DNA from: Bradyrhizobium manausense
GTDB taxonomy: Bacteria > Pseudomonadota > Alphaproteobacteria > Rhizobiales > Xanthobacteraceae
Direction of reading: 5' to 3'
DNA: 64,000 nt
Assembly (NCBI RefSeq): GCF_018130615.1
Contig: NZ_JAFCKB010000016.1
Span: 1-64,000 of the forward strand
Part shown: positions 9,676 through 19,244 of the stretch, one piece after another
How the letters are laid out: every line of letters starts with the position of its first letter
Position numbering within the stretch: the stretch's first letter is position 1
Notes under the pieces: generated by a model
Told to the model about the DNA's origin: nothing
The model's database searches: none
The model's input: only the letters and a program-made list of their open reading frames with translations
Translations under genes and position numbers: made by a program

Positions 9676-10338
9676 TTGGCTCACGACGACAAAAAGTCGA
9701 AGCGGCGGGCAGCGGCCAGCGCGCGTACCAAGCGCCACCTGCGGGCCGACGCGCAGCGCAACATCGATTTGCTTCTTCAGACAGCTGCTGAGCGGTTCGC
9801 TCGGTCAGGAGTAGATGTGCCCATGCGTGAGATTGCCGAGCGGGCAGGGGTAGGTGTTGGTACGCTCTACCGCCATTTTCCGACGCGTTCCGACCTTGTC
9901 GTGGCGGTGTTTCGTAAGGAGGTCGGTGAATGCGTGGATACTCTGTCGGTGTTGGCGGCCAACCATCCAGCTGGAGACGCGCTTACACGATGGGTGTCCC
10001 ACTATGTCGATTTTATCGCCGCCCACCGGGGGCTCGCAGCGGCCCTGAACTCTGGAGATCCGGCACTGGAGGGGCTGCCCTCCTATTTTCAGCAACAACT
10101 AGGTCCAGGAATTCAGCGGCTGCTGGATACTGCGGCGACCGCCGGCGAGATTAGGGCCGGGGTGAAGCAAAACGAACTTCTTCACGCCGTCGCCATGCTG
10201 TGTGTTCCGCCTAGCTGCGGCGAACCCACGGATCCGAAGCGGATGGTGGGTCTGTTCATTGACGGTTTGCGGTTTGGCGCCAAGCCGACCGCGGATCGGT
10301 ACACCAAGAGGGCCCCGGCTCATAAGGGAAGGACCTAG
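9676..10338 (+). CDS. TetR/AcrR-family transcriptional regulator
   Basis: Repressor of about 220 residues. The N-terminal TetR helix-turn-helix is RNIDLLLQTAAERF...MREIAERAGVGVGTLYRHFPTR (about residues 22-67). The rest is a ligand-binding helical domain (SBI-like C-terminal part, LGPGIQRLLDTAATAGEIR...). I prefer the TTG at 9676 because AAGAGG lies five bases upstream; the frame is open to 9601 but would then run through both operator dyads. It probably controls the divergent SDR gene and itself. The effector is unknown. Confidence 0.9.
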   Translation: MAHDDKKSKRRAAASARTKRHLRADAQRNIDLLLQTAAERFARSGVDVPMREIAERAGVGVGTLYRHFPTRSDLVVAVFRKEVGECVDTLSVLAANHPAGDALTRWVSHYVDFIAAHRGLAAALNSGDPALEGLPSYFQQQLGPGIQRLLDTAATAGEIRAGVKQNELLHAVAMLCVPPSCGEPTDPKRMVGLFIDGLRFGAKPTADRYTKRAPAHKGRT

Positions 10339-10972
10339 ATTTCACCGAGTGGACCGCGCTTTACTTGGCAACAGGACCTGAACGGTCCTGGCGGCGGCTC
10401 GAGCAACTGGCTCCAAGTGACCGTCTGATGCTGATGTCCTAGAGCACCACTGCGAATCCGCGCATCACAGGTTCGAGAACGACGGGCTGCATGTTTCACC
10501 CAAGTGCAGCCTTTTCCAACGAGATCGACGACGACGGGGAATGCCAGGCGGTTCCGACCTTGTTTTGGTGGCAGCCGTCACATGTGGTCGAACACAATCG
10601 AGTATGGTGGCGCGTTGCAAAACGTGGATCGACAATCCGTCGCCTGAGACCCTGTTTCCGACAGCCGGTCCGCTTTACGCTCTGATCAAGGGTGGGCTGT
10701 TGGCGGTAAAAAGGTACGAGGTTGCGTCCCCTTGATGCGGCAGACGCGTGGGCTCGCATCGGCTCGCAAACCGGGGGCGCTTGTGAGAAGCGCATTCATC
10801 TTTCCATGGCCGGAAATTGGCGGATATCCTATTTGTGCCGAGAAGCCTGCGTAGTAGACATCCCGGGGCATGTTCTTTGCTTGATGGTGTCCAACGGGGT
10901 CGTACCTGTGAGGTGCGTCCCATTTGTAACGCACCTCACGGAGGTCGCGCAGGACAAGTAGGAGCTTCGGAA
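10339..10972. other. Gene-poor gap of 634 bases before the AraC gene
   Basis: No open frame here has a recognisable protein or a convincing ribosome site. The only structure I see is the 11-bp hairpin at 10908-10939. The rest looks like decayed or regulatory sequence. Confidence 0.5.
10908..10939 (+). promoter_or_regulatory. Perfect 11-bp inverted repeat upstream of the AraC-family gene
   Basis: Arms GTGAGGTGCGT (10908-10918) and ACGCACCTCAC (10929-10939) are exact reverse complements separated by 10 bases. The right arm ends 33 bases before the ATG at 10973. It could be an operator dyad or a leader hairpin; no T-run follows, so it is not a simple terminator. Confidence 0.6.
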
Positions 10973-11851
10973 ATGACATCAGTTGCTGAGGAGGCTAAGA
11001 CCAAAATCACCGCTAGGTGGGGAATGCCTCCGGCCGCGTTTCTGGCGCCTTTACCGAAGAGCGGCATAACGCTCGCCCGTTGGCGGCGGATGGGGACAGG
11101 CGATTCATTTAGTCAGAAGGCTCCGCGAGCGAACCATTATCTCCTGTCACTCGTTCTGAAGCCCATGAAGGCCCGGTCATTCATTGACCGACGGCAGATC
11201 TGGACTGGCCCGATCCCCGCAAATTCGGTGCGAATCGTCGATCCGGATTGTGAGCGAGAATGGTTTACCGACAGCGGCTTCGATTTGCTCCACTGTATGA
11301 TCCCAAGGAGCGCTGTCGCGGAAATGACCGCTAGCGACGAGAGGATCCGCTTCGCCGATCCACTTTATACGCGCGACGATACAATTCTACAGATCGGGAA
11401 TCAGCTACTGTGGGCCATGCAGCAGGACGGGCGCTTCGGCGTTGAATTTGCCTGCGGTGTTACGCACGCTCTGTTGGCCTATTTACTACAGCAATACACG
11501 CGGAAAACCCCGCCGCATTCGACGTCCGGCTTGCGACCGGCCCAGCTCAGACGGGTTACGGATCTCATCGCTTCAACGATCTCCAGCGGAGTGTCGTTGC
11601 AGGAGATGGCGAAGGAAGCCGGAATGAGTCCGTTTCACTTCTCGCGTCAATTCCGTTTGTCCACCGGCCAATCCCCTGTTCGATACGCGCTCGTTAAGAG
11701 AATCGAATGGGCCAAGGAGCAACTGCTGGATCGCCGCGCAGACATATTGGAAGTGGCACTGGATTGCGGATTCAAGGATGCGTCGCATTTCAGCAGAGTC
11801 TTCAAATCGGTCGTTGGCCAGTCCCCAAGAGACTATCGTCGTCTCAATTGA
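10973..11851 (+). CDS. AraC-family transcriptional regulator
   Basis: About 292 residues. The C-terminal AraC/XylS domain holds two helix-turn-helices: LQEMAKEAGMSPFHFSRQF (first) and ILEVALDCGFKDASHFSRVF (second), ending PRDYRR. The N-terminal half is an unassigned sensor domain. The ATG at 10973 has TAGGAG about ten bases upstream; the frame is open further left without a better start. Its 3' end overlaps the convergent creatinase-like gene by 8 bases. By position it may control the two M24-fold genes and the ABC transporter to its right. Confidence 0.88.
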   Translation: MTSVAEEAKTKITARWGMPPAAFLAPLPKSGITLARWRRMGTGDSFSQKAPRANHYLLSLVLKPMKARSFIDRRQIWTGPIPANSVRIVDPDCEREWFTDSGFDLLHCMIPRSAVAEMTASDERIRFADPLYTRDDTILQIGNQLLWAMQQDGRFGVEFACGVTHALLAYLLQQYTRKTPPHSTSGLRPAQLRRVTDLIASTISSGVSLQEMAKEAGMSPFHFSRQFRLSTGQSPVRYALVKRIEWAKEQLLDRRADILEVALDCGFKDASHFSRVFKSVVGQSPRDYRRLN

Positions 11852-13052
11852 CGGCAGCTCCTTGCGAGACTTTGAGGGCGCGTGTGACCAATGCTCCACG
11901 GATGCGAGAGCCGAGCCTCGCTCCCCTCAAGGTCAGCTCATCCAAGCCGTCGGGAAACCTGGTGAGCATTTCCGCGCCGTCTCGGGTGACGAGTATCGTG
12001 TCTGAGTGACGAACGCCGCCCTCGTGTTTGTCGTAGATGCCAGGCTCGATGCTAATCACCATGTTCTCTTGCAGGATCTCCTCGCTTCCCTCGGAAATCC
12101 ATGGTGCCTCGTGATTGCCGAGGCCGAAGCCGTGGCCAACTCGGTGCAGGCGAGCTTCGTCGCCGAAGTAACCTTCGTCGCGCAGGAAATCGGTCACGCG
12201 CTTGTCGAGTTCTGCGCACGGAAGGCCCGGGCGCACGAGAGACGTTGCGAGCTCGCGCGCAGCCATCATCGCTTTGAAAGCGCCGAGCGCCCAACCTCCT
12301 GGTTTTGAGGTGAAAAAAGTTCGCTCGCATTCCGCGGCGTAACCATTACAGCGCGTCAGCGCGAGTGCCACGTGCGGGCCATTGAGGGTTCTGTCAGACA
12401 GCGCAGGGATGGAATGGGGTTGCGCACTCCGGGGGGCCGCCCAAGTGGCCATGAGAACATTGGAATCGGCCAGTTCGAAATCCGGGACTTCTCGGATCAT
12501 TGCTGCCGTGACGTGCCGCGTGCGAGCGATGCCTTCGGCAACTGTGGAACCAAAGTAGGCTGCGGCCGTAAGCTGCTGCACGGCTGCGTCGGCATGTCGC
12601 GCTGCGCGACGGATCATATCGATCTCGGCCGGTGACTTGACCGTCCTCAGTTCCTCGACGAGAGGTAGAATTCGGACCTCTCCCGGAAGTTCCGTCCGAA
12701 TCTCCATGCGAAGGCTAGGCTCCACGCCAATCACTGCAGAAGGACCAATCAGATCCAGCAAGGCCTCGCGCCACCCCCTGCCGCGCGACGCCGGATAGTC
12801 CCAATAGGCTATCAGGCTCGCCGGCTCGATATTGTGCGCCTTCCCGAGATGGTCGTGGTCGAGCATCGGTGTCAGCAGGGTTGGAGCGCCTTTCCTTGGT
12901 ACGAGCAGAAAGAATGGTCGCTCCAACGGTTCGAAGCCTGCACCGGTGAGATAGTAGATGCTTTCGCGCGACGTGATGATGAACACATCAACGTCATGGA
13001 TCTTGTCCTGCAGCCGCTCCAGCCGATGAGCGTATTCCGATTTTGAAATCAT
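11844..13052 (-). CDS. Creatinase-like M24-fold protein (metal ligands substituted), copy 1
   Basis: Pita-bread fold protein, 402 residues: creatinase N-terminal domain (about 1-130), then the M24 domain. Of the five metal ligands of prolidase/aminopeptidase P, the first two Asp are lost (VALALTRCNGYAAECERTFF, with Ala and Glu). The His in RVGHGFGLGNHE and the Glu in SIEPGIY are kept, and the last Glu is Ser (GGVRHSDTILV). This matches metal-free creatinase rather than a peptidase. ATG at 13052 is preferred over an adjacent GTG. It is convergent with the AraC gene and faces away from the second copy at 13497. A role in hydrolysing a guanidino or C-N compound is inference. Confidence 0.87.
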   Translation of the reverse strand: MISKSEYAHRLERLQDKIHDVDVFIITSRESIYYLTGAGFEPLERPFFLLVPRKGAPTLLTPMLDHDHLGKAHNIEPASLIAYWDYPASRGRGWREALLDLIGPSAVIGVEPSLRMEIRTELPGEVRILPLVEELRTVKSPAEIDMIRRAARHADAAVQQLTAAAYFGSTVAEGIARTRHVTAAMIREVPDFELADSNVLMATWAAPRSAQPHSIPALSDRTLNGPHVALALTRCNGYAAECERTFFTSKPGGWALGAFKAMMAARELATSLVRPGLPCAELDKRVTDFLRDEGYFGDEARLHRVGHGFGLGNHEAPWISEGSEEILQENMVISIEPGIYDKHEGGVRHSDTILVTRDGAEMLTRFPDGLDELTLRGARLGSRIRGALVTRALKVSQGAAVN

Positions 13053-13496
13053 CACCTAGGTTCACCCAAAGAAAGATATTGCAGACTTGACCATCGGTAT
13101 CGATCCGGTCCTGTCCTTGGTCGCGCAAATGTCATTGCGGCTCCCGATCTCGTGGGATTCATCGAACAAGAATTGACGATGACCGTAAAGTGACGCCATC
13201 AGAAATTGGCAGTATCCGGCAGCATTGAGCACAAAACGGCCAGTCCATCTCTGCGCTCCACCGTGGACAAGAGCGCACTAGAAGCTCGCTCTGCGAACCT
13301 TCGGTTAAGAAAAGCAGGAATCGACCGATTTCAGCAAGGGTCCGCCGGATGCACTCATTCGTTCCCATCCATCATGCCAATGTCATGTGAGAGCAGGTTT
13401 GCGCGAGGGCGGATCAGGATCGCCACGCTCGATGCGCGCTGATCAAGGCAATGACCCGGGACAACCTATCGTACTACGTGGAGCGTTGGCAGCATC
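13053..13496. other. Divergent gap between two creatinase-like genes
   Basis: 444 bases that must hold promoters for the leftward gene at 13052 and the rightward gene at 13497. I see no strong sigma-70 boxes or long dyads; only a short CGCAA/TTGCG repeat near 13124-13139. Small open frames here look like chance. Confidence 0.4.
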
Positions 13497-14687
13497 ATGA
13501 AGTTTTTGAGCCGTTCGGTCTGGGACTATCGACGAAAACTCATGCGAGACGTCATGGCCAGAAATCGCCTCGATGCCCTTCTATTCGTCACCGCCGACTT
13601 CTTCCAGTTCGCGACGAACTTCAACGTCGACGTGCAGACTTGGGAGCGGCCGATTTTGGTTTGCGTGCCATTCGATGGAGAGCCGCGCGCGATCATGAAT
13701 GAGCTGTCGACGCACCACGTCCGTATGGCCCGCGAGCGTGCACAATTTTGGATCGATGACGTCGAGTTCTACTTCGAGCACCCGAAGCTGACAGAGCGTG
13801 GGTTCTCGCTGCCTCAACTTCCCGAGATGATCCATGATCTGTTGGGCCGATGCGGATTGAAAGCGTCTCGCATAGGCATTGATGCGACCCAATCCAGCTT
13901 GGCTAGGGCCGCCGGAATGTTGCCTGAACTCAAGCTGGTTCCGTGTCTGGAGGAGATGCGGTCCATGCGCTGGGTCAAACATGCCGAGGAGCTGGAGATC
14001 ATGCGGCATGCGGCATCGCTATCTGACTACATCCAGGAGCGATATCGAGAAAACATAAGGCCGGGTCGCCTCGTTCAGGAATTGGACTACCAGATGGCGG
14101 TCTGCATGGTCGAAGAGGGTGGGCGGCGCTTTCCCGGTGCAAATCTGGAGGTCTTGAGGTGCTGGACTCTAAGCGGTCCCGCATCGGCGTCTCCGCATGG
14201 CGACGGCGCTTCGTGCGGGGCGAAGATCGGCAAGGGCGACGTTCTGGTCAATATCGTCATTCCTCGTCTGAACGGTATTGTCATTGAAAACGAGCGCACC
14301 TGGTTTGCCGGCGAGCCTTCGGCGGATCAGCGCAAATATTATGAGATCGCTCGCGCGGCCAATGAAGCCGCAGCAGCAGCCGCCGTCACGGATGCTCCGG
14401 TGTCGTCGATCGATTCGGCCGCGCAAAAGATCATAGAAGATGCCGGATGTGGCGGCTTCATTCGACACCGAACGGGCCACGGAATGGGGTTGCTCGGTCA
14501 TGAGTACCCGCACGACATGGCGTTCAACCATCGACCTCTTCTGGAGAATGAAGTGTATTCAGCAGAGCCTGGCATCTATGTCTACGGCCTCGGCGGTTTC
14601 CGCATGGATGACACCGTGGTCGTGGGGCGGAAGCCTGAAATTCTGACCAAGGCTCCCAAAGACATCAAAAGTCAGATCGTCCATTGA
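13497..14687 (+). CDS. Creatinase-like M24-fold protein (metal ligands substituted), copy 2
   Basis: 396 residues, the same two-domain build as copy 1: N-terminal creatinase domain with FLFVTADFFQFATNF-like start and a C-terminal M24 fold. The canonical Asp pair reads VNIVIPRLNGIVIENERT (Asn and Glu), the His is kept in HRTGHGMGLLGHE, the Glu in SAEPGIY, and the last Glu is Asp (GGFRMDDTVVV). A normal two-metal centre is therefore unlikely. The stop TGA shares its last base with the ATG of the permease gene (TGATG), tying it tightly to the polyamine-type transporter; hydrolysis of the imported compound is the simplest reading. Confidence 0.88.
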   Translation: MKFLSRSVWDYRRKLMRDVMARNRLDALLFVTADFFQFATNFNVDVQTWERPILVCVPFDGEPRAIMNELSTHHVRMARERAQFWIDDVEFYFEHPKLTERGFSLPQLPEMIHDLLGRCGLKASRIGIDATQSSLARAAGMLPELKLVPCLEEMRSMRWVKHAEELEIMRHAASLSDYIQERYRENIRPGRLVQELDYQMAVCMVEEGGRRFPGANLEVLRCWTLSGPASASPHGDGASCGAKIGKGDVLVNIVIPRLNGIVIENERTWFAGEPSADQRKYYEIARAANEAAAAAAVTDAPVSSIDSAAQKIIEDAGCGGFIRHRTGHGMGLLGHEYPHDMAFNHRPLLENEVYSAEPGIYVYGLGGFRMDDTVVVGRKPEILTKAPKDIKSQIVH

Positions 14688-15544
14688 TGTCGGAGGAGGC
14701 ACTTCGAGGGCTGGTATCGTCTCGTTCCATGAGTCGAGGCTTCCCCAGGCTTGGGCGCTTCATCTTCGCTGAGTGCGTTGCCGGTGCATATTTGCTGGTG
14801 TTCGCTCCGGTTGCGATGATCGTGCTTATAAGTTTCTTTGCGCAAGAGATCGTGAGTTTTCCCGCAAACGGCTTGACGCTGCATTGGTACGCCAATGCCT
14901 GGGCTAGGCCCGAGTTTTCACGCGGTCTTCTTACCAGTGTCCAAGTCGCTATGGCGACCACTGCAATTGGGGTTCCTCTCGGCGTAGCGGCTGCAATACC
15001 TCTCGTGCGTTCGAGGTTTCCGGCAAAAGCAGGCATCAACGTGCTCTTGCTCGCACCCTTGGCGCTTCCGGGTGTCGTCACCGGTGCCGGAATCTACATG
15101 ATGTACGTTGCCGCGGAGAATGTGCTCGATACCGACATCAAGGGAACAATGGTCGGTCTGGTGGCGGCGCACACCATGCTCACTATTCCTTGGACGGTCA
15201 GACTTGTTGTCGCAAGCCTTCAAGGTCTCGACGAGGCGATCGAGGAAGCTGCGGCAAATCTCGGAGCAGGGCCATTCACTGTCTTTAGGAGGATAACGCT
15301 GCCGATGATGCGGCCTGGCATCGTCGCGGCCGCCATGTTCTCGTTCATCCAGAGTTTTGAGAATTTGGATCTTACGCTTCTCTTGGTCGGACCTGGACGC
15401 ATCACATTGCCGGTAGCCATGCTGAACTACTTGGAATTCCGTATGGATCCGACGCTCGCCGCGGTGGCGACGGCGCAAATTGTCCTGGTCGGTGCGCTCA
15501 TGCTTGTAACTGATCGGTTTGTGAAGCTCTCGAGGATCGTTTGA
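14687..15544 (+). CDS. ABC transporter permease, spermidine/putrescine (PotC-like) type
   Basis: Inner-membrane permease, about 285 residues, six hydrophobic segments, with the EAA loop EEAAANLGAGPFTVFRRITLP (about 186-206) that docks on the ATPase. The start ATG overlaps the upstream M24 gene stop by one base; an internal ATG at 14729 is an alternative. Its own stop overlaps the ATPase start by one base. This is the second-permease type of the opine/polyamine/Fe family; substrate identity is not visible. Confidence 0.9.
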   Translation: MSEEALRGLVSSRSMSRGFPRLGRFIFAECVAGAYLLVFAPVAMIVLISFFAQEIVSFPANGLTLHWYANAWARPEFSRGLLTSVQVAMATTAIGVPLGVAAAIPLVRSRFPAKAGINVLLLAPLALPGVVTGAGIYMMYVAAENVLDTDIKGTMVGLVAAHTMLTIPWTVRLVVASLQGLDEAIEEAAANLGAGPFTVFRRITLPMMRPGIVAAAMFSFIQSFENLDLTLLLVGPGRITLPVAMLNYLEFRMDPTLAAVATAQIVLVGALMLVTDRFVKLSRIV

Positions 15545-16614
15545 TGGCAAAGTTGACGGTCGAACGACTCAAGAAGCAATTTGGAACGTCCATCGCGGTG
15601 GACGAGCTCACTCTTGAGGTCGCACAGGGGGAGATGGTGGCGCTGCTGGGGCCATCCGGTTGCGGGAAGACCACCACCTTGCGCATGATTGCCGGCTTCG
15701 TTGCCCCGACAAGTGGTCGGATGTTGCTAGGTGGAAACGACATCACGCGCGTCCCGCCGCATGTCCGCGAGACAGGTCTCGTGTTCCAATCATACGCTCT
15801 CTTCCCGCACATGACGGTAGCTGAGAATGTTGGATTCGGGCTGGAGATGCGTGGCGTTAGCCGCGCGCAACGGGGGCCACTCATCGCCGAGGCGCTTGGT
15901 CTCGTGAGGCTATCGCATCTGGCTGATCGTTTCCCGAAACAGATGTCTGGAGGACAGCAGCAGCGTGTCGCGCTCGCTCGCGCGCTCGCGATTAGTCCGA
16001 AGTTGTTCTTGCTGGACGAGCCGCTGTCCAATCTCGATGCCAAGCTCCGAGCGGAAGTCCGTACCGAGATTCGGTCGCTTCAGCAGCGCCTCGGTCTGAC
16101 GACCTTAATCGTCACGCATGACCGGGAAGAGGCGTTGACCATGGCCGATCGGCTGGTCGTGATGGAGGGAGGACGGGTTCGGCAGGTCGGCTCCGCGCGC
16201 GAACTCTACGAGGAGCCACGAGACGCCTTCGTCGCTGAGTTCGTCGGACGCTGCAATCTGTTGCCGGCCACGCGCGAAGACGACGAGCGCGTCAGAACGC
16301 GCGGCGGGCTTCTGCTGTCGTCGAGAAGACGAGCGGATGAATCGTCCTCGGCGAGCACGCTGGCTATTCGGCCTGAGCGCATCGCAATCGAGCCTGGCCA
16401 CCACGCAGAGATCAAAGGGCAGCTTGAGGCAGTGACGTATCTCGGCGCGCATACGGAGTACCAAGTGTTACTGGGTGAGTCGGAGCGGGTGGTCGTTACT
16501 CGTCCGACGCCAGTCCGGGATGATCCTATGCTCTCCGTGCGGACCAATGATCCAGTCTCGCTCACGTGGGACACGGAAGCTCCAAGGCTGATTCCCGAAA
16601 CGGCGAAGGACTAG
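15544..16614 (+). CDS. ABC transporter ATP-binding protein, PotA-like
   Basis: 356 residues. Walker A is GPSGCGKTT (about 35-43), Q-loop VFQSYALFPHM, signature MSGGQQQRVALARAL, Walker B LFLLDEPLSNLDAKLR, H-loop VTHDREEAL. The C-terminal 110 residues form the TOBE-type regulatory domain with AIRPERIAI. The ATG overlaps the preceding permease stop (TTGATGG). It energises the permease pair at 14687 and 17663. The start is ATG at 15544, not the TTG three bases before. Confidence 0.93.
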   Translation: MAKLTVERLKKQFGTSIAVDELTLEVAQGEMVALLGPSGCGKTTTLRMIAGFVAPTSGRMLLGGNDITRVPPHVRETGLVFQSYALFPHMTVAENVGFGLEMRGVSRAQRGPLIAEALGLVRLSHLADRFPKQMSGGQQQRVALARALAISPKLFLLDEPLSNLDAKLRAEVRTEIRSLQQRLGLTTLIVTHDREEALTMADRLVVMEGGRVRQVGSARELYEEPRDAFVAEFVGRCNLLPATREDDERVRTRGGLLLSSRRRADESSSASTLAIRPERIAIEPGHHAEIKGQLEAVTYLGAHTEYQVLLGESERVVVTRPTPVRDDPMLSVRTNDPVSLTWDTEAPRLIPETAKD

Positions 16615-16619
16615 ACAAG

Positions 16620-17660
16620 ATGAGCTATTCTCGGCGTACGTTCCTATCGTTGAGCTGTGGCAGCGGAGCTGCCCTGCTCGTCGGCAACTCTCGATCGGTC
16701 GCCGCGTCGGCGGGACCGATCGTGGTCGGGACGTGGGGAGGCGATTACGGCCAACTCCTGGGCGACCTGGTAGACAAGCCGTTGGCCACCGCCAAAGGAA
16801 TCGAGGTTGTTCAAGACGTCGCCAATGTCGATCCAAGGAAGACTAAATTATTAGCGGAGCGCGGAAGCCGTCGGGGGTCGATGGATGTAGCCTGCCTGTC
16901 CGATACGGACGCGTATCTGCTGTCGCAATCGGATGTGCTGGAGCAGGTTGGAGCCGACCAAGTATCTCGGCTTGGTTCGGTGTTCCGGCAGTTGCGCAAG
17001 AAGTGCTCGATTCCACACATCTACTCCGCGCAAGTCATCCTCTATAACCCAACCAAGATTCCCGTCCCCCCACGGTCATATGCCGATCTCTGGGATGCGA
17101 GGTGGCGTGGTCGGATCGGACTTTCCGATATTCTCTACGGCGCCAACACGCTTGCTGCTGCGCTCGCAGGCGGCGGCAGCGTCAGCAATTTCGATCCCGC
17201 GGAAAAGAAGCTCCTGGAGCTGCGGTCGTTGGACGTGAAGATATACCCGTCCAACGAGGCGCTGGCGGCCGCGCTCAAGTCGGAGGAAGTCTGGATCACC
17301 GTCATGTGGCTCGCGCGCGGCTTCATGTGGAAGAAGGCTGGAATCCCGCTCGCCCACGTTGTGCCGGAAGAGGGAACTCCTACCGTGGTGTTTGAGGCAG
17401 GTGTCCCCCGCAACGCCAAGAACAAGGTGGAGGCATTTGCATATCTCGATGCAATGCTGGACCCGAGGGCGCAAACGGGCTTTGCCGAGAAGATGGGCTA
17501 CGCGCCGACGGTGCGCGATGCAACCCTTCCGGAAGAGTTGGCGCGGGAGGTGCTCCTGAACGAGGAGGAACGTACGAGGCTCTTGCTGCTCGACTACGCG
17601 TATTCGACGGGGCGGTCACAACGCACGCTTGATTTCTGGAACAAGCAGTTCAAGGCCTGA
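16620..17660 (+). CDS. ABC transporter periplasmic binding protein, PotD-like, Tat-exported
   Basis: 346 residues, spermidine/putrescine-binding type. It begins with a twin-arginine leader: SRRTFLSLSCGSGAALLVG (residues 4-22), with the signal ending around SVAASA. The mature protein opens IVVGTWGGDYGQLL, typical of family 1 polyamine/Fe-type binding proteins. The frame is open 54 bases further left inside the ATPase gene; the ATG at 16620 begins the leader and follows the ATPase stop by five bases. The ligand may be the compound cleaved by the creatinase-like protein encoded first in the operon. Confidence 0.9.
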   Translation: MSYSRRTFLSLSCGSGAALLVGNSRSVAASAGPIVVGTWGGDYGQLLGDLVDKPLATAKGIEVVQDVANVDPRKTKLLAERGSRRGSMDVACLSDTDAYLLSQSDVLEQVGADQVSRLGSVFRQLRKKCSIPHIYSAQVILYNPTKIPVPPRSYADLWDARWRGRIGLSDILYGANTLAAALAGGGSVSNFDPAEKKLLELRSLDVKIYPSNEALAAALKSEEVWITVMWLARGFMWKKAGIPLAHVVPEEGTPTVVFEAGVPRNAKNKVEAFAYLDAMLDPRAQTGFAEKMGYAPTVRDATLPEELAREVLLNEEERTRLLLLDYAYSTGRSQRTLDFWNKQFKA

Positions 17661-17662
17661 TC

Positions 17663-18526
17663 ATGGCAATCTTGCTGGTTCCTGCATGTATTCTTATTCT
17701 CGGCCTGCTCGTCGGCCCGCTGTGCTTGATGTTCCGGATCTCGTTGAACGAGCTCGGCCCGACCCAGTTGATGGTGGAAGCGCTGAGCGCTGACAACTAC
17801 GTCCGCGCTGCAACAGATCCGTACTATCAGCAGATCGTGTTGACGACGCTCGGCGTTGCCTTGTTGTGCACAGCGATCACGCTCGTTATCGCGTTTCCGG
17901 CGGCCTACTGGCTTGGCCGGGTCGAGAACCGCTGGAAGAGTGTGGTGTTGATTGCCACCCTGTTTCCTCTGTTGGTCGGAAACGTGGTCCGATCTGCAGG
18001 TTGGATGGCGTTGCTTGATCGCGACGGTCTCATCAACTGGGGGCTTGCACGGCTCGGTTTGATCGCACACCCGCTGCAGCTCATGTATACGCCGAAAGCG
18101 GTCGTATTCGGTATCATAGCGGTGGTATTGCCGTACATGATCATCACCGTTTCGTCGGTAATCGAGAGCATTCCCCTTCAACTCGAGGAAGCGGCCGCCA
18201 ATCTCGGGGCTTCCCCGATAGTGGTCTTTCGGAGAGTCGTTCTTCCGCTTGCGCTGCCGGGCGTTGCCGCGGGATGCACGCTCGTATTCGTCTTGTGCAT
18301 GAACACTTACGCGACCGCGGTTCTCCTGGGAGGTCCTCGGTTCAAGATGATGGCGCCAGCTGTGTATGATCAGTTCATAAGGAGCAACAACTGGCCCATG
18401 GGCGCGGCATTGGCGTTCATACTTCTGCTCTTCACCATGGCCTTTACCGTGCTCGGAAGCCTCGGTTTCGCTCGGCGGTACGGGAAGGTGCCTCGTGGTC
18501 CGTCGGAGCGGCTCGCGCCAGCATGA
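17663..18526 (+). CDS. ABC transporter permease, PotB-like
   Basis: 287 residues, six hydrophobic segments, and the EAA loop EEAAANLGASPIVVFRRVVLP (about 175-195). It starts two bases after the binding-protein stop and forms the heterodimer with the permease at 14687. The order permease C - ATPase - binding protein - permease B is unusual but complete. Confidence 0.9.
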   Translation: MAILLVPACILILGLLVGPLCLMFRISLNELGPTQLMVEALSADNYVRAATDPYYQQIVLTTLGVALLCTAITLVIAFPAAYWLGRVENRWKSVVLIATLFPLLVGNVVRSAGWMALLDRDGLINWGLARLGLIAHPLQLMYTPKAVVFGIIAVVLPYMIITVSSVIESIPLQLEEAAANLGASPIVVFRRVVLPLALPGVAAGCTLVFVLCMNTYATAVLLGGPRFKMMAPAVYDQFIRSNNWPMGAALAFILLLFTMAFTVLGSLGFARRYGKVPRGPSERLAPA

Positions 18527-18617
18527 TTGATCTGAAGGGTTTCAAGTTCTCACTAAGGCTGTTGGCGCCTCTCAGGCGGAAACGTCTGGGCCAACTTTCG
18601 ACGGAAAAGGAGCAACA

Positions 18618-19244
18618 ATGTCGTCCATCGAATCGTCGTTCTTCGCGCGCCGTAGCTTACTGGTAAGTGGATTGGGGGCGGTTGTTGCGATGCCGATATG
18701 CGACCCGCTTCAGGCCGCGACAGGGTCAGATTTCGCATCTGATCCGAAAGCCCATCTGGCCGCGATAGACGACGTCGCACGAGCAGGGGCGGAGCAAGGG
18801 CAGCCTGGTATCCTCTTAGCTCGGCTCGACATGGCGTTGGCACAAACGATCGGACATAAGCTGTTCACCGTCCTGGTGCTCAACGAGGATGTCGGCCAGA
18901 ATCAACGCTATTATTCCAATCAGCCGGGGGCCTATCCCGTTGGGGGGAGCAAGCCTATTGATCGGTCCAGCGTCTTCTATAAGGAGATCGTACTAACCGG
19001 AAAGCCGCGCATCTGTTACGACTACGAGGACACCAAGCGCGCATTCTTCGATCATGAACTTATCCGATCGCTCGGTTGCGAAAGTGCCGTTAACTATCCC
19101 GTGCGCTGGAACGGAAAGACGATCGGAACACTCAACCTGCTTCATCAAGCTGGATGGTATAATGAACAAAATGTCGCGGCGATCGGCGCCTTCGCAGCGC
19201 TGTCGGCTCCGGCCCTACTCGATATCGCTCGTGGTTGGAAGTGA
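18618..19244 (+). CDS. Exported GAF-domain protein
   Basis: 208 residues. Residues 1-34 look like a twin-arginine or Sec leader (FFARRSLLVSGLGAVVAMP, ending near QAA). The remainder has GAF-domain character: a helix with AAIDDVARAG, a strand LFTVLVLNEDVGQNQRYYSN, then SSVFYKEIVLTGKPRICYDYE and the C-terminal NYPVRWNGKTIGTLNLLHQ. GAF domains are normally cytoplasmic ligand sensors, so an exported single domain is odd. AAAAGGAG before the ATG supports translation. It sits 91 bases after the ABC permease and may bind the transported solute in the periplasm. Confidence 0.75.
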   Translation: MSSIESSFFARRSLLVSGLGAVVAMPICDPLQAATGSDFASDPKAHLAAIDDVARAGAEQGQPGILLARLDMALAQTIGHKLFTVLVLNEDVGQNQRYYSNQPGAYPVGGSKPIDRSSVFYKEIVLTGKPRICYDYEDTKRAFFDHELIRSLGCESAVNYPVRWNGKTIGTLNLLHQAGWYNEQNVAAIGAFAALSAPALLDIARGWK

